Shown here: positions 25,460-33,878 of the stretch, piece by piece
Layout of the letters: each line of letters begins with the position of its first letter
How positions within the stretch are numbered: position 1 is the stretch's first letter
Origin: Salinigranum halophilum
GTDB lineage: Archaea; Halobacteriota; Halobacteria; Halobacteriales; Haloferacaceae
Direction: 5' to 3'
Length of the DNA stretch: 64,000 bases
Assembly (NCBI RefSeq): GCF_007004735.1
Contig: NZ_ML660182.1
Coordinates: 614,130 to 678,129 of the forward strand
The notes under the pieces: generated by a model
Database searches by the model: none
Told to the model about the DNA's origin: nothing
Seen by the model: the letters and a program-made list of their open reading frames with translations, nothing else
Made by a program: the position numbers and the translations under genes

Positions 25460-28309
25460 TCAGTCCCAGAACGACTGCGTCCGCGCGTACTGACGCTCCT
25501 GTTCGAGGATGTCCCGGTAGAAGTCGTCCTCGTCCTCCCGCAGTTTGGAGATGATGCGCGCCGCGTTGTGCGGGCCGACGCCGCGGGCCGCCATCGCGAC
25601 GACGGCCTGCTTGCCGTGTGCCTGCACGAGACTCGCCGAGCGGTACGCACGCTCTGTCAACCGCTCCTGTTCGTCGTCCTTGTCCGGCGCGCGGACGGCC
25701 TTCACCGCCTCCTCGTCCCACGGGTTCAGCGCAGCGATTCGCGTCGCCCCGCACTCGGGACACTCGGGTCGGTCGCGCACCCGTCGCACCTTGGTCTTGC
25801 GCCGCCACTCCTGACAGTGCAGACAGAAGAGGATGACCCGGTCGTTCTGGATTCGCTCGCGCACCGCGTCGATGACGCTCGCGTCGGCGTTCTCGGGCAC
25901 GAGGAGTTCTCTCCCGGAGGACTGTCCGCCCGTCCCGAGCGGCGTACGCTCGCGAGCGACCGCGATTTCGATGTCGCCCTCGTCGACCCGGCCGAGTACC
26001 GCTGTCGTCGCGTCGACGGCGAGGTCACGGTGGAACACCTCCCGGACCGCCTCGTCGAACACGGGGGTGTCCGAGAGCGCCGCGAGGAGTCGGTCGCCGC
26101 CGAAGCGTCCCCGACCCTGGTAGCGCTTCAGGGTCCCGAACTTCGCGGCGACCTGCGCCAGCGTGAACTTGAGCGTGTCCGAGTTCTTCAGCGCGAGTTC
26201 ACAGATAGCCTCGACGTGGTCTGGGTCGGTCTCTTCGAGGGTGGAGACGAACGCCGAGGCGCGCGTCTTCGCCGGCACCTCGAACTCGATGCGGTAGGGG
26301 TCGACCTCCATCCCGACCGAGGAGCCGGTTCGCTGGCCGACGAGCGCCGCGAGCATCCGCCCCAGGGTCTCGTTCACCTGGTGGCCGTTGGTCGAGTTCA
26401 CCACGACCTGTCGAGCACTGGCTTCGACGACGAGCCGGTCGTCCGTCGGCAGGGGGTGGTCGGCCTCGACGTGGCGGGAGACGGGGGCGAGCGCCTGCTT
26501 CACCGTCTCCACGTCGGCGGGGTAGCGGGCACACAGGTCCCGCGCGACCGAGTCGAGGTCCGCGCCGCGCTCCAACTGCGTCCCCGCGACGCCCCGGAGT
26601 TCGCCGACCTCCTGCGCGACGGCCTGTGGCACCGGAATCTCCTGGCCGACCCACGAGGGAATCTCTCCCGTCGGGTCCTGGATGGGGCTGACGTTCACCC
26701 GACTCTCGTCGTCGTCGATGTCGTCGATACGCCACATCTCGCCGCGCTGGATGAACGACGCCCCGGGCTCGGCGAAGTTGACGACGAACCGCTCGTCGAG
26801 GGTGCCGACCTGTTTTCGCGAGGATAGGTCGTACACCTCGTAGGTCTCCTCGTCGGGGATCATCGAGAGGTTGGCGTAGAAGTACTGCCACGTGCCTCCC
26901 GACTTCTCCAGTCGGTCCGCGTCCTCGTCGAGCCACACGAGCCGGTTCTTCGACAGCTCTCGCACGACTGCTTTGAACTGTTCCTCGCTCAGGTCGCGGA
27001 AGGGGTACGCCCGGGTGACGAGTTCGTACGCGTCCGGGGCGCGGACCTCGCCGACGTCCATCAACAGGCCGACGAGCTGGTTGGCGACGACGTCGAGGCT
27101 CCCGTGGTGGATGGCCGCAGGTTCGACCTCCCCTTCCCGACCGCGCCGGGCGATGACGAGCGCCTCCAGCGCGTCGTCCGGATGCCCGACGACGACTGTT
27201 CCCTCCGAGACGAGGTCCTGACGGTGTCCGGCGCGGCCGACCCGTTGCAGGAGGCGTGCCACCTCCCGTGGACTGCCGTACTGGACCACGTGGTCGACGC
27301 GTCCCACGTCGATGCCGAGTTCCATCGACGACGTACAGACGAGGCCGTCTATCTCGCCGGCCTTGAACCGGTCTTCGACCTCGACGCGCGCCTCCCGCGA
27401 GAGCGACCCGTGGTGGACCCCGATGGGCTCGTCGAGCTTGGTGAAGAGCGCCCCGAGCGCCTCCGCGGTCTGTCGGGTGTTGACGAATATTAGGGTCGAC
27501 TCGTGCTCGCGCACGAGGTCACGGATGAAGCGGACGTGCGTCGCCATCTCCTCGTCGCACGCCAGTTCCCCGGCGAGGAGGCGGTCCTCGTCTCGTTTTT
27601 CGGGCCAGTGGACGTCGAACGCGACGCGGTTACCGACGTCGACTTCGACGACGGTGAAGTCGCGGTCGCCCGTGAGGAACTTCCCCACCTCCTCGGGCGA
27701 GCCGACCGTCGCGGAGAGGCCGATGCGCTGGAACCGCCCCGAGAGCAGTCCGAGTCGCTCCAGTCCGACCGAGAGCTGTGCGCCCCGCTTCGACGAGGCG
27801 AGTTCGTGGACCTCGTCGACGACCACGTGCGAGACGTCCGAGAGTGCCCGTCGGAGTTTCTCCCCCGTCAGCATCGCCTGCAGCGTCTCAGGCGTCGTCA
27901 CCAGCACGTCCGGCGGGTCGTTCGCCTGCTTCGTCCGCTGGTACCGCGTGGTGTCGCCGTGGCGGACGTCGACCGCCACCCCCAGCTTCTCGCCCCACCA
28001 CTCCAGCCGGTCGCGCATGTCGCGGTTCAGGGCTCTCAGGGGCGTGATGTACAGTGCCGAGATGCCCTCGCGTTCCTCCTCACTCATCGCACAGATGTCC
28101 GAGAACACCGGCAGCATCGCCGTCTCGGTCTTCCCCGTGCCGGTGGGCGCGATGACGAGGGCGTTCCGTCCCGAAGCCAGTGGGGGAATCGCCCGCCGCT
28201 GTGGCTCCGTCGGCGTCGTGAACCCCCGCTCGGAGAGTGCGCTCCGCACCTGCGCGTGGAGGTGGGTGAACGCGTCGAGTCCCTCGCTCTCGGCCGGGGG
28301 ACTGGTCAT
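25460..28309 (-). CDS. lhr: Lhr-type superfamily 2 DNA helicase
   Basis: 949-residue ATP-dependent 3'-5' helicase acting on branched or damaged DNA. Walker A is APTGTGKTE (54-62), the DEAD-type motif II is DEVH (165-168), and SATVGSPEE is motif III. RecA2, the winged helix and the Lhr-core C-terminal domains follow. Residues about 825-855 hold two CxxC pairs (CLHC, CPEC), a zinc ribbon near the C-terminus. Known Lhr-core proteins are involved in DNA repair and replication-fork handling. It is divergent from a small membrane-protein gene. Confidence 0.93.
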   Translation of the reverse strand: MTSPPAESEGLDAFTHLHAQVRSALSERGFTTPTEPQRRAIPPLASGRNALVIAPTGTGKTETAMLPVFSDICAMSEEEREGISALYITPLRALNRDMRDRLEWWGEKLGVAVDVRHGDTTRYQRTKQANDPPDVLVTTPETLQAMLTGEKLRRALSDVSHVVVDEVHELASSKRGAQLSVGLERLGLLSGRFQRIGLSATVGSPEEVGKFLTGDRDFTVVEVDVGNRVAFDVHWPEKRDEDRLLAGELACDEEMATHVRFIRDLVREHESTLIFVNTRQTAEALGALFTKLDEPIGVHHGSLSREARVEVEDRFKAGEIDGLVCTSSMELGIDVGRVDHVVQYGSPREVARLLQRVGRAGHRQDLVSEGTVVVGHPDDALEALVIARRGREGEVEPAAIHHGSLDVVANQLVGLLMDVGEVRAPDAYELVTRAYPFRDLSEEQFKAVVRELSKNRLVWLDEDADRLEKSGGTWQYFYANLSMIPDEETYEVYDLSSRKQVGTLDERFVVNFAEPGASFIQRGEMWRIDDIDDDESRVNVSPIQDPTGEIPSWVGQEIPVPQAVAQEVGELRGVAGTQLERGADLDSVARDLCARYPADVETVKQALAPVSRHVEADHPLPTDDRLVVEASARQVVVNSTNGHQVNETLGRMLAALVGQRTGSSVGMEVDPYRIEFEVPAKTRASAFVSTLEETDPDHVEAICELALKNSDTLKFTLAQVAAKFGTLKRYQGRGRFGGDRLLAALSDTPVFDEAVREVFHRDLAVDATTAVLGRVDEGDIEIAVARERTPLGTGGQSSGRELLVPENADASVIDAVRERIQNDRVILFCLHCQEWRRKTKVRRVRDRPECPECGATRIAALNPWDEEAVKAVRAPDKDDEQERLTERAYRSASLVQAHGKQAVVAMAARGVGPHNAARIISKLREDEDDFYRDILEQERQYARTQSFWD

Positions 28310-28415
28310 GGCTCGGCTAGCGACGCGAGTGGATTAAGCGACTCGCTTTCGCCACTCACGCCCCCGACACGGGCGCAGACGGTGGGCTCTTGACCCTCCC
28401 TGTCGAGTGCGACGT

Positions 28416-28691
28416 ATGGACGTCGAGGTCGACTACCCGCGACTGTACTGGCTCTCGTTCGCCGTCGCCGGACTTGTCACGCTCCTCCGGGCCGTCGTCA
28501 TGGGACTCTCGCAGGTGACGCTCCAGACGCTCGTCCTGCTCGTCGTCGGGATGGTCGTCCTCGGGACGGCCGTACGCGGACTGAAAGACCCCGCCGCGTC
28601 CGGGGCACCGACGGAGCCGACGCCGCTGCTCGTCGTCGCCGTGCTCGCCGCGACGGTCTACTCGCTGTTCACGCTGGCGACGATCCTCTAG
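28416..28691 (+). CDS. Small membrane protein, three hydrophobic segments
   Basis: 91-residue protein with hydrophobic stretches at about 12-30 (WLSFAVAGLVTLLRAVV), 34-55 and 72-90, so probably three transmembrane helices and an acidic N-terminus. Family not recognised; similar unassigned proteins are common next to DNA repair loci in haloarchaea, but I see no specific link. The ATG at 28416 was chosen over an upstream in-frame start because CTCTTGACC lies at the usual leaderless distance. It converges with the phosphoesterase gene with 1 bp between them. Confidence 0.7.
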   Translation: MDVEVDYPRLYWLSFAVAGLVTLLRAVVMGLSQVTLQTLVLLVVGMVVLGTAVRGLKDPAASGAPTEPTPLLVVAVLAATVYSLFTLATIL

Positions 28692-28692
28692 G

Positions 28693-29484
28693 TCACACCC
28701 GACGGTAGTGTCCCAGCCGCGTCCCGTCGAGCAGGTACAGTTCGCCGTCGGGGAGCGCCTCGGGGAGGAACGGCGAGAGGAAGTCCTGCCCGTCGACGTT
28801 GACCCACGTGCCGCCCGAGCGGTCGTTGAACGCCGGGACGACGACGAGTTCGGTCGCTCCGTGTCCCGCCCCCGTGTCGGCGTCGACATCGACGTCGACG
28901 TGGCCCGTGAACGCGGTGGGGTCGAGACGACCACGAAGCCAGGCCCGCTCGACTCTGCTCCCGCCGACCTCGTCCGCCAGTTTCACCGTGGGGTGTTCGT
29001 GGGCCGTGCAGACCACGTCCGCGCGCAGGACGTCGCTCGCCGGCCAGGTGTGGCCGTGGACGAACCCGACCGGGCCGAGCCGAACGCCGCCCGAGCCGAC
29101 GACTTCCAGGTCGACCCCCCGCCTCGCGACCGTGTCGGCGACGCCGCCGTCGTGGTTGCCGGGGACGAGCGTCATCGGAACCCGGTCGGTCACCCGGTCG
29201 ACGACCGTCACGAGTTCGTCGACTTCGTCACCGTCGGGTGGGCCGATGCGGTGGACGAGGTCACCCAGCACGAGGAGTCTGTCGGGCCGCGTCCGGTCGA
29301 GCAGTCGCTCCAGTCGGGCCAGGCGGACGTCCGCCGCGCTCTCCAGTTCGACGCCGCGCTCGTAGCGCAGGCCGACCTCGATGCCGGCGTGGTAGTCGGC
29401 GACGACGAGGACGCGCTCCCCGTCGGTTCGCGCGACCGCTGCCGGTTCGCCGGGAACCGGTTCGACGCGCGCCCGCCGAGACAT
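28693..29484 (-). CDS. rpe: RPA-operon metallophosphoesterase (COG1407 type)
   Basis: 263-residue calcineurin-like phosphoesterase. Metal motifs are D-x-H in DYHAGIEVG (about residue 31), GDLVHRIG, PGNHDGG and a final VHGHTW. In Haloferax volcanii a gene of this type follows the RPA and RPA-associated genes of one rpa operon and is called rpe. Here its ATG directly follows the TGA of the RPA-associated gene, so it is the third gene of the same operon. Its substrate is unknown; a nuclease role in replication or repair is inferred from the association. Confidence 0.88.
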   Translation of the reverse strand: MSRRARVEPVPGEPAAVARTDGERVLVVADYHAGIEVGLRYERGVELESAADVRLARLERLLDRTRPDRLLVLGDLVHRIGPPDGDEVDELVTVVDRVTDRVPMTLVPGNHDGGVADTVARRGVDLEVVGSGGVRLGPVGFVHGHTWPASDVLRADVVCTAHEHPTVKLADEVGGSRVERAWLRGRLDPTAFTGHVDVDVDADTGAGHGATELVVVPAFNDRSGGTWVNVDGQDFLSPFLPEALPDGELYLLDGTRLGHYRRV

Positions 29485-31371
29485 TCAGATGGCCTTCAGC
29501 GAGTCTTCGGTCGGCTCGTAACACTGCCCGCTCATCAGCGCGCTCTGGATGGCGTCCTCGACTGCCTCGGGGTCCGCCCCGTACTCGTCGACCACGTGCG
29601 CCACGACGGCCTCCCGGGAGGCCCCGTCGCCGTCGTCGAGGGCGTCCATCGCCTCGACGGCGACGGCCTCGAGGTCGACATCGGCACCCGCCTCGTCGTC
29701 GCCGGCGTCGACTGCTTCCGTCTCGTCCGCGGCGGCGTCCGTCTCGCCGGCCACGGTCGCAGGGTCGGGTTCGCTCGCCTCTGGCGCGGCGGCGTCCGTC
29801 GCCGCCTCGCTCGGTGATGCTGCTTCGCTCGGGGCGCTCTCGTCGCGTTCGGCCTCCAGTTCGTCGACGGAGGGGACGTCGATGTCCGCTTCGCCCGCCG
29901 GGGCGACCTCGCTCCCCGTCGCGAACTCGGTGCCGAACTCCGCTTCGATCTGTGCGCGTTCCTCCGCGTCGAGTTCGTACATCCCGTCGTCGCCCGCCTC
30001 GCCAGCGTCACCACCGTCGTCGGTCCCGTCGGTGCCGGACTCTGATTCGACCGTCAGGTCGTCTGTAGCGTCGGTGTCTCCCGTCTGTGTCTCGGCCGTC
30101 TCCGTCGGGGGAGCCGTCGCTCCTGCGTCGAAGTCACCGAGTTCGTCCGTGGAGGGACCGGTCTCGTCGGTGCCGCCCGCATCGAAATCGCCGAGTTCGT
30201 CGTCGGTCGACGCCCCCGATTCGGTCGGTGCCGTCGGCTCGGACGACGCAGCAGCCTCGCTCGACACTGTCGACGTCGGAGCGTCCGTCTCCGACGTGGC
30301 GGTCTCGGCTTCGGGGTCGCTCGACGGCTCCTCGCTGGCACTCGTCTCTGTGGTCGAGGCCGGCGACGCGGTCGACGTCGTCTCCGGTTCACGGGTGTCG
30401 GTCGTGTCGGCCGCGTCGACAGTCGGTTCGGCCGTCTCGGGAGCGGCCGCTGTCGCAGACGGCTCCTCGTCGAACTCGGGGATCGACTCGGCCTCCTCTG
30501 CGGCGTCCGGCGCGGCTGCGGTCTGCTCGTCGGTCGCGTCGACCTGGGCCGGCTCCGCGGTGTCTGTGTCCGACGCCGCGGCCTCCGGACTCGCGGGTGC
30601 TGCCGCGTCGTCCTCGTCGGACACAGCGAGGTCGAGGTCGGCAGCCAGGTCGCCGAGGTCGACGTCCGCACCGGTGTCACCGGGTTCGACTCCGAGTGCG
30701 CGGACGCTGTCGCGGTCGTCCGCCACGACTTCGAGGGCGTCGAGCGCGAGTCGACGGAGTGCGGCGAGGTAGCCCGGCGTGGTCCCGTAGTGGTCGATGG
30801 CGAGCGGAACGCCCTTCGCGAGCGCCTCGTCGACGCCCGCACCGAGGAGCGCCTCGCTGAGGTCGCCCCCGCGCAGGCCCGACCGAAGCGCGGCAGCCAT
30901 GACGCCGACCCGGTCGAGCGTCGCCTCGGCGGTCGAGACGGTCCACCGGTCGCGCGTGTCGGCGTCGACGCGGCTCATCGACTCCGGGCGGACGGAGGTG
31001 AAGACGCGGTCGGAGTCGTCCGGCTGAAACGTCCGGGCTTTCCCCGAGAGCGCGACGAACGCCGGTGGCGACGCCCGGTCGAGGAACGCCATCTCGTCGG
31101 GCTGGTACTGTCCGGCGTAGCTGACGAACGCGCCCGTCGGGTCGACGATTCGCCCCCGAAGGACGTCGTCGTTGACCGGTTCGACCTCGGTCAGGACGCC
31201 GACGGCGAACAGCCGGTTGACCCGCGCCCCGGTCGGCGTCACGACGTAGTTCGGCGCGCGCTCCTCGTCGGATTCGGAGTACGAGAAGGAGGCGTCGTCG
31301 AACTCGGCGGCGAACAGTCGGTAGGCGATCTCGCGGCTCGGCCGGCTCTCGTCGGCCTCGTTCGCGCTCAT
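29485..31371 (-). CDS. RPA-associated protein (COG3390 family) with long acidic linker
   Basis: 628-residue partner of the single-stranded DNA-binding protein RPA. Residues 1-~232 are the conserved domain, starting AYRLFAAEFDD and including an OB-like core (RGRIVDPTGAFVSYAGQY). Residues ~235-560 are a Glu/Asp/Ser/Thr/Ala-rich, apparently disordered linker holding two DELGDFDAG motifs (about 392 and 408). The last ~60 residues look like a winged helix ending YEPTEDSLKAI, reminiscent of the C-terminus of eukaryotic RPA32. The start ATGA overlaps the rpa stop by 4 bp. Partner of the downstream phosphoesterase and upstream RPA. Confidence 0.88.
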   Translation of the reverse strand: MSANEADESRPSREIAYRLFAAEFDDASFSYSESDEERAPNYVVTPTGARVNRLFAVGVLTEVEPVNDDVLRGRIVDPTGAFVSYAGQYQPDEMAFLDRASPPAFVALSGKARTFQPDDSDRVFTSVRPESMSRVDADTRDRWTVSTAEATLDRVGVMAAALRSGLRGGDLSEALLGAGVDEALAKGVPLAIDHYGTTPGYLAALRRLALDALEVVADDRDSVRALGVEPGDTGADVDLGDLAADLDLAVSDEDDAAAPASPEAAASDTDTAEPAQVDATDEQTAAAPDAAEEAESIPEFDEEPSATAAAPETAEPTVDAADTTDTREPETTSTASPASTTETSASEEPSSDPEAETATSETDAPTSTVSSEAAASSEPTAPTESGASTDDELGDFDAGGTDETGPSTDELGDFDAGATAPPTETAETQTGDTDATDDLTVESESGTDGTDDGGDAGEAGDDGMYELDAEERAQIEAEFGTEFATGSEVAPAGEADIDVPSVDELEAERDESAPSEAASPSEAATDAAAPEASEPDPATVAGETDAAADETEAVDAGDDEAGADVDLEAVAVEAMDALDDGDGASREAVVAHVVDEYGADPEAVEDAIQSALMSGQCYEPTEDSLKAI

Positions 31372-32669
31372 GCGGACACCTCCTCGGGGTCGTCGTCGAC
31401 CGCATCCAGCACGTCGCGCGCCCGCGTCGCCGGGTCGTCGGCGGACTCGGCGAACTCGTCGGCGTCGAGGTTGGCACCGTAGTCGTCCACCGAGAGGTTC
31501 CCGCGGACCCGGTACTCCCTGCCGACGAGGCGGTCGCGGATGCGGTCGGCGACGACTTCCTTGTCCATCGCCTCGCGGGCCTGTTCGCGCGCCTCGGCCA
31601 TCGTCCCACCGTACACCTCCTCGGTGAGGTCACGGTCGAGCACGACGGTGACGGTGCCGCTCCCGTCGTCGAGGATGGCCTTCACCCGCATGTCGTCCTC
31701 GCCGTCGACGTCGCCGTGCGTGCGACACTGGCCGTTCTGGACGACCCGGCCACACTCGGGACAGCGCTCGATGAGACCCGAGCCGTCGCGCACTTCGAGG
31801 AGGTTGCCGACGACCTCGACGTCGAACATCCCGCCGGAGGTGACGGCCTCACGAACCGATAGCTGTGGGGCCGAATCGCGAACCGAGACCGGCTCCGAGA
31901 GCGGCGTCACGGTCGTGAACTCGGAGAGGTTCACCGAGGGGACGCCCCGGAACTCGCGGACGTAGACGCCCTCGATTCGGACGCTCGCCCCCTCGGAGAG
32001 CCCCTCGCGCGGCTCCCAGTCGGTGAAGGGCAGGCGTCCCGACGCGTCGCCGAGGACGCCCGAGAGGATGTCTGTCTCGCCGTTGCGGCCGTTGATCGTC
32101 TTCGACTCGACCTCGACGACGCGCACCTCGACGGTCCGGCCGCGGTCGCCGGGTTCGAGGTCGGCGAGGGCGGCCTCGCCGCCGATGTCGTCGTCGTAGG
32201 GGGTCTCGACGGTCTCGTTCGCCATCGCCACCGTCGTCGAACTCCCCAGGTTGAGTTCGGGCTTGCCGTCCCACTCGCGGACGCCCGCGTTGCCGACGGT
32301 GACGGAGTCCCCGGGCTCGAAGCCGAAGTCCTCCCACGAGGTGTACGATATCGTCCCGGTCGCGTCCGCGAGTTCTCCCTCGCGGATGACCTGTTCGTCG
32401 CCCTGATACTGAATCGAGCGCGTCCCGACAGTGAGCACGCGGGCGGTGACCGTCACGTTCCCGTCCTCGGTCGTGATCGACCCGACCTCTTTCGTCGACG
32501 GGGCCGACGGAGAACTCCCGGTGTCGCCGCCGTGTTTCCGCCGGACGCTCTGTTTCGCTTCCTCGATGGGGACGCTGTACTGGAGCAGGTTCTGCAGGTC
32601 CGCTTTGACCTCCGCTTTGTCGACGCCGAGGGCGGAGGCGAGCTCCTCGGCATGGTCGTCGATGTTCAT
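31368..32669 (-). CDS. rpa: Replication protein A (single-stranded DNA-binding)
   Basis: 433-residue single-stranded DNA-binding protein with multiple OB folds and a zinc finger. OB folds are visible at about residues 65-160, 165-265 and 270-400. A CPECGRVVQNGQCRTHG motif (about 305-322) gives a C2CH-type zinc site as in eukaryotic RPA70 and archaeal RPA. It protects ssDNA in replication and repair. It is the first gene of an operon with the associated protein (4-bp overlap) and the phosphoesterase, the arrangement of Haloferax rpaA1-rpaB1-rpe. Confidence 0.93.
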   Translation of the reverse strand: MNIDDHAEELASALGVDKAEVKADLQNLLQYSVPIEEAKQSVRRKHGGDTGSSPSAPSTKEVGSITTEDGNVTVTARVLTVGTRSIQYQGDEQVIREGELADATGTISYTSWEDFGFEPGDSVTVGNAGVREWDGKPELNLGSSTTVAMANETVETPYDDDIGGEAALADLEPGDRGRTVEVRVVEVESKTINGRNGETDILSGVLGDASGRLPFTDWEPREGLSEGASVRIEGVYVREFRGVPSVNLSEFTTVTPLSEPVSVRDSAPQLSVREAVTSGGMFDVEVVGNLLEVRDGSGLIERCPECGRVVQNGQCRTHGDVDGEDDMRVKAILDDGSGTVTVVLDRDLTEEVYGGTMAEAREQAREAMDKEVVADRIRDRLVGREYRVRGNLSVDDYGANLDADEFAESADDPATRARDVLDAVDDDPEEVSA

Positions 32670-32726
32670 CGGGAAGAGGTATGGGCGGGCTGGCTTAAAA
32701 GCGTTCGACGCGTTCGGCGTGAGCGG

Positions 32727-33245
32727 TCAACAGGTCGGCGGCGGGTCGACCGTCTGCCGCATCGTTCGAATCGTCACCGCGTCGGTGTCCTCGACGTACA
32801 CCTGGAGGTACTCGACACTCTCGCAGTTCGTCACCTGCCACTCCCGTTCGGCCCGCTCTCGGCCGTCGACGGTCGCGACGACCGAGTACACACCCTGCGT
32901 CTCGATGGGGTTGTCGACGTCCGCCGCGGCACCGGGACCGAGGTCACGCCGCTCGTCGACGAGCACCTCCCCGTCGCGACTGACGGTGATACCGACCCGG
33001 TGTCGCTCGTCGCCGTCGTTCCACAGGACGAACCAGCCGAGGTGCGGGGCGGGCGCCGGGCCCTGTGCCGACGGCGTCTCCCCGTGGGTCGTCGTCGCTG
33101 TCGGACTGTGCGGACTCCGACGCTGCGTCTCGCGTCGGCCGTCCGTCGTCGTCGCTGTCGCCGACGCTCCCGGGACGTTGCGGCTGCATCCTGCTACGAC
33201 AGCGAGCACGCCGGCACACAGCGCGAGGTTGTCGCGTCGTCGCAT
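32727..33245 (-). CDS. Predicted lipoprotein
   Basis: 172-residue exported protein. Arg-rich start (MRRRDN), hydrophobic segment and lipobox VAGC (Cys20), followed by a Thr/Ser/Arg-rich spacer and a beta-sandwich-like domain (HLGWFVLWNDGDERHRV, VSRDGEVLVDERRDLG). There is a further C-terminal cysteine pair. The domain could be an extracellular carbohydrate- or peptide-binding Ig fold, but I do not recognise it. It lies immediately upstream of rpa on the same strand (57-bp gap) with no evident functional link. Confidence 0.75.
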   Translation of the reverse strand: MRRRDNLALCAGVLAVVAGCSRNVPGASATATTTDGRRETQRRSPHSPTATTTHGETPSAQGPAPAPHLGWFVLWNDGDERHRVGITVSRDGEVLVDERRDLGPGAAADVDNPIETQGVYSVVATVDGRERAEREWQVTNCESVEYLQVYVEDTDAVTIRTMRQTVDPPPTC

Positions 33246-33353
33246 GTGGGTCAAAAGACAACTGAGAGACAAGTCACTGTCGCCGTGTGCCGACCCGAGT
33301 GCGCTCCACACCGGTCGTCCGTATGGCGCTGCGGCTCGCTTTCCGGACCCGAT

Positions 33354-33363
33354 AGTTAAGTAC
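33354..33363 (+). promoter_or_regulatory. TATA-like box of the 27-bp-repeat gene
   Basis: AGTTAAGTAC centred about 27 nt before the ATG at 33385; leaderless spacing. Confidence 0.45.
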
Positions 33364-33384
33364 TGGGCCCACGCACCGAACGCT

Positions 33385-33768
33385 ATGACAGACGAAGACG
33401 TCGAGTTCACGGTGGAGATCGTCGACGGCGAGACGCTGATCGAGATGACGGGCGACCGTGACACGGCCGTCGTCGTCTACTCCGACTCGGGCGAGCGTAT
33501 CTACCTCCCGCCGGAGGACTTCGAGCGCCCGCCGGAGACGAGCGACAGTCCGTACCGGTCCGCACGCAGCGACAGTCCGTATCAGGCCGCACGCAACGAC
33601 AGCCCGTATCAGTCCGCGCGCAACGACAGCCCCTACCAGTCTGCCCGCGACGACAGCCCGTATCAGTCCGCGCGTCAGCAGTTCCCCGAGGAGGGCATGC
33701 GGTCGACCCGAGACGGCTACGCCATCCGCCACCCCGAGGCCGTCACGGACGTTCGGGTTCTGCGGTAA
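33385..33768 (+). CDS. Conserved haloarchaeal protein with DSPYQSAR repeats
   Basis: 127-residue protein. The N-terminal domain (residues 1-50) is beta-rich and acidic (VEFTVEIVDGETLIEMTGDRDTAVVVYS, IYLPPEDFE). Residues 53-97 are five 9-residue repeats of consensus (S/N/D)DSPY(Q/R)(S/A)AR, encoded by five 27-bp units. A conserved tail (GYAIRHPEAVTDVRVLR) follows. The fold and function are unknown; I recall related proteins as DUF7510 (unverified). The Tyr/Ser/Arg repeats resemble low-complexity interaction tracts. Confidence 0.8.
   Translation: MTDEDVEFTVEIVDGETLIEMTGDRDTAVVVYSDSGERIYLPPEDFERPPETSDSPYRSARSDSPYQAARNDSPYQSARNDSPYQSARDDSPYQSARQQFPEEGMRSTRDGYAIRHPEAVTDVRVLR
33541..33675 (+). repeat. 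Five tandem 27-bp coding repeats
   Basis: Exactly 135 bp = 5 x 27 bp, each encoding (S/N/D)DSPY(Q/R)(S/A)AR. The units differ mainly at synonymous third positions, so they have been held in register for some time. Repeat number is likely to vary between strains. Confidence 0.9.
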
Positions 33769-33878
33769 CACCGGCATCTTCTCCGGCCTCCTCGCTCACG
33801 ACTCCGCGTCGGTCACACGAACGGCGTCGTTCTGGTCGCCTGTCGTCGGTGCGGTCCGCCACCGGTTCGACGACCGTC

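Noticed and set aside
33541-33675. CRISPR-like short tandem repeat
   Set aside because: Units are directly adjacent without spacers and lie in a conserved protein frame.
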